In this document: piece after piece, positions 37,432 to 38,602 of the stretch
How positions within the stretch are numbered: position 1 is the stretch's first letter
How the letters are laid out: every line of letters begins with the position of its first letter
Source: CAYPAU01 sp964408825
Lineage (GTDB): Bacteria; Patescibacteriota; Microgenomatia; Levybacterales; UBA12049
NCBI GenBank assembly: GCA_964408825.1
Contig: CAYPAU010000006.1
Span: 1-38,602, forward strand
DNA: 38,602 nt
Direction of reading: 5' to 3'
The notes under the pieces: model-generated
What the model was told of the DNA's origin: nothing
Database searches by the model: none
What the model saw: the letters and a program-made list of their open reading frames with translations, nothing else
Position numbers and translations under genes: made by a program

Positions 37432-37970
37432 TTTCCTTTGATAAGATCAGCTGAAATCGTTATAACTATTTGGGCATTTGACAATTGGTTTTCTATCTTG
37501 TCTATACTTACATTTTTTACCCTCTTATAGCTTTTAAGTGAATCTACGAATTCATTCAAAGATGAAGATGGCTGGAAATTTGCGACAATATTTATTAAAT
37601 TTTCAGAAACTGAAATCTCATTAAATGTTACCCCCGCCGGTGCAAAGCCTAGAACGTCCTGAAAAATTTTTATTTTATCTCCTTGATTTGCGGAGTACGT
37701 TGAAGCAATCTCAAGCCTTTTCTGAAGATTACGATAATTTTCCTCGTTGTCTTTAAAGAATGCTACAAGGGTTTCTTTTTCTTTTATTCCTGAGTGGAGG
37801 TCTATTATCTGCCGATCCAGGGTAAAGCGGTATATGAATGATGAAAGAGCAATAATTTCCGTGAGTATTACCAAAAATCGCCCTACCGTTAAAGCCCAAT
37901 CAATAAATCTATCAAAAAAATTATCCTCTCCCTTTAGGAGGTTAATCGAGGCAGAATGTGTTTTAGGCAT
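37428..37970 (-). CDS. pilN: Type IV pilus assembly protein PilN
   Basis: A 180-residue protein. It begins with the PilM-binding motif type INLLKGED (SASINLLKGEDNF), has one membrane helix (~26-48), a coiled region, and the PilN periplasmic domain (IFQDVLGFAPAGVTFNEISVSENLINIVANFQ ... LKSYKRVKNVSIDKI). It leads the operon pilN-pilO-98aa-FN3-FAD oxidoreductase. TAGACT lies 9 nt before its ATG. PilM, PilB and PilC genes are not in view. Confidence 0.85.
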   Translation of the reverse strand: MPKTHSASINLLKGEDNFFDRFIDWALTVGRFLVILTEIIALSSFIYRFTLDRQIIDLHSGIKEKETLVAFFKDNEENYRNLQKRLEIASTYSANQGDKIKIFQDVLGFAPAGVTFNEISVSENLINIVANFQPSSSLNEFVDSLKSYKRVKNVSIDKIENQLSNAQIVITISADLIKGK

Positions 37971-38014
37971 TACAATTTTAGTCTAGGGATTTTCGAAGGG
38001 TTTGTCAAAGAAAG

Positions 38015-38317
38015 CTAAGCTTTTTTTGCCTTGGATTTTCTTGTTTTTTTGGAAACTTTTTTCGGAGATTTCTTCGAAGCTTTTGGCTTAACAAGTTTTG
38101 ATAACTTAGATTTAATCCTTGAAGCTTTGTTTTTATGGATAAGGTTCTTTTTAACTCCCTTATCAATTATGCTTATAGCATCCTTTATCGTTTTTTCTGA
38201 CGGTTTTTTTTTGGCTTTTTTTATACTTGATTCAATAAGATTCTTAAGCTTTTTATTTTGTGCTTTCCTCTTTTTGTCCTGTCTAAGCTTCTTTTTTGCG
38301 CTTTTTGTTACTGGCAT
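38015..38317 (-). CDS. rpsT: 30S ribosomal protein bS20
   Basis: A 100-residue protein starting MPVTKSAKKKLRQDKKRKAQNKKLKNLI, the bS20 N-terminal helix that binds 16S rRNA, and continuing with KTIKDAISIIDKGVKKNLIHKNKASRIKSKLSKL. The tail is an unusual Lys-rich extension (SKKSPKKVSKKTRKSKAKKA). The ATG is 6 nt after TAAAAT with a TGG extension, a leaderless-type start even for a ribosomal protein. Confidence 0.93.
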   Translation of the reverse strand: MPVTKSAKKKLRQDKKRKAQNKKLKNLIESSIKKAKKKPSEKTIKDAISIIDKGVKKNLIHKNKASRIKSKLSKLVKPKASKKSPKKVSKKTRKSKAKKA

Positions 38318-38323
38318 GCGCAG

Positions 38324-38341
38324 ATTTTACCATGCTATACT
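38324..38341. promoter_or_regulatory. Back-to-back promoters of rpsT and murJ
   Basis: Minus: TGGTAAAAT (TAAAAT at 38324-38329), 6 nt from the rpsT ATG. Plus: TGCTATACT (TATACT at 38336-38341), 10 nt from the murJ ATG at 38352. Confidence 0.6.
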
Positions 38342-38351
38342 ATAAAACACA

Positions 38352-38602
38352 ATGGCTCGCAATATTCTCGCAAAAGGCCTCAATCTACTTCTTAGAAGAC
38401 AAACAAACATTTTAACGGCCGCATTTATAATAATGGCAACTACTGTTCTATCGCAAATCTTAGGCCTTGTTAGACAGAGACTCCTTCTTTCAATTTTTGG
38501 AGCTTCAAACACTTTAGGAACTTATCTTGCTTCAACAAGACTTCCTGATTTCCTTTTTCAACTGATTATAGCCGGAGCTCTTTCTTCGGCTCTTATACCG
38601 GT
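38352..38602 (+). CDS. murJ: Lipid II flippase MurJ (5' part)
   Basis: The first 83 residues of MurJ/MviN, cut by the window end. Family motifs are visible: NILTAAFIIMATTVLSQILGLVRQRLLLSIFGAS and YLASTRLPDFLFQLIIAGALSSALIP, the first two helices with the conserved RLPDxL/F motif. MurJ moves lipid II across the membrane for peptidoglycan synthesis. Start is 10 nt after an extended -10. Confidence 0.9.
   Translation, partial: MARNILAKGLNLLLRRQTNILTAAFIIMATTVLSQILGLVRQRLLLSIFGASNTLGTYLASTRLPDFLFQLIIAGALSSALIP

Noticed and set aside
38031..38345. A 104-codon plus-strand frame
   Set aside because: It is antisense to the clear bS20 gene, and its Phe/Leu richness mirrors the Lys-rich sense strand.
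1..38602. tRNA, rRNA, integrase or insertion-sequence genes
   Set aside because: No cloverleaf, rRNA core sequence, transposase or integrase motif was seen on either strand; the window is chromosomal rather than prophage-like.

Overview
The window looks like a low-GC, gene-dense chromosome segment of a Patescibacteria (CPR) bacterium, most likely of the Microgenomates type. This is inferred from the gene repertoire: DUF5667 secreted proteins with Pro/Thr-rich linkers, a short CAP-domain protein, a PilN/PilO operon, DUF2298 and other multi-pass GT-C-like membrane proteins, small DUF2795 and DUF378 proteins, and compact overlapping genes. No rRNA, tRNA or CRISPR array was found. Two runs of ten N (14073-14082 and 22709-22718) are assembly gaps inside genes.

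Layout. 1-4365: a large duplicated secreted DUF5667 protein (cut by the window edge), a 39-residue basic protein, a LUD-domain protein, an anchored M23-like protein and a small membrane protein. 4433-5147: a RHH/PIN toxin-antitoxin pair with an operator over its promoter. 5293-9703: single-gene transcription units (HAD phosphatase, VIT-like transporter, endo/exonuclease/phosphatase, a frameshifted PhnB-like gene, a VOC protein and small proteins). 9735-18898: ion transport and housekeeping (CorA, KefB-like antiporter, ZIP, YibE/F, two Nudix hydrolases, MsrA, CAP protein, DUF378). 19103-22730: nickel superoxide dismutase, a complete diversity-generating retroelement (DGR), then a probable NiSOD maturation protease. 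22841-28534: methyltransferase, FemAB-like transferase, UvrD-like helicase, TpiA and an LCP protein. 28512-37970: two minus-strand envelope/pilus operons. 38015 to the end: rpsT and the start of murJ, back to back.

The most exciting system is the DGR at 19653-22400. It has a target gene with a 123-bp variable repeat (VR) at its 3' end, a 123-bp template repeat (TR), an Avd-type accessory gene and a reverse transcriptase with the DGR signature IGNLTSQ. VR and TR differ at 17 positions, and every one is an adenine in TR; no other base differs. Two things are unusual. The avd gene lies on the opposite strand, 7 bp past TR, so the RNA just downstream of TR would be antisense to avd. The whole cassette also sits between sodN and its likely maturation protease.

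Two further genome-scale signals stand out. First, many genes carry an extended -10 element (TGnTATAAT or a variant) whose last base lies only 6-10 nt before the start codon, which implies leaderless mRNAs. A minority of genes, mostly for small proteins, instead have a strong GGAGGTGA Shine-Dalgarno sequence and a real leader. Second, small GC-rich palindromic repeats have inserted in frame into several proteins (UvrD-like, FemAB-like, FAD oxidoreductase, DUF2298) and at the 5' ends of others (PhnB-like, avd, tpiA, DUF378 leader). They resemble in behaviour the in-frame palindromic elements of Rickettsia.
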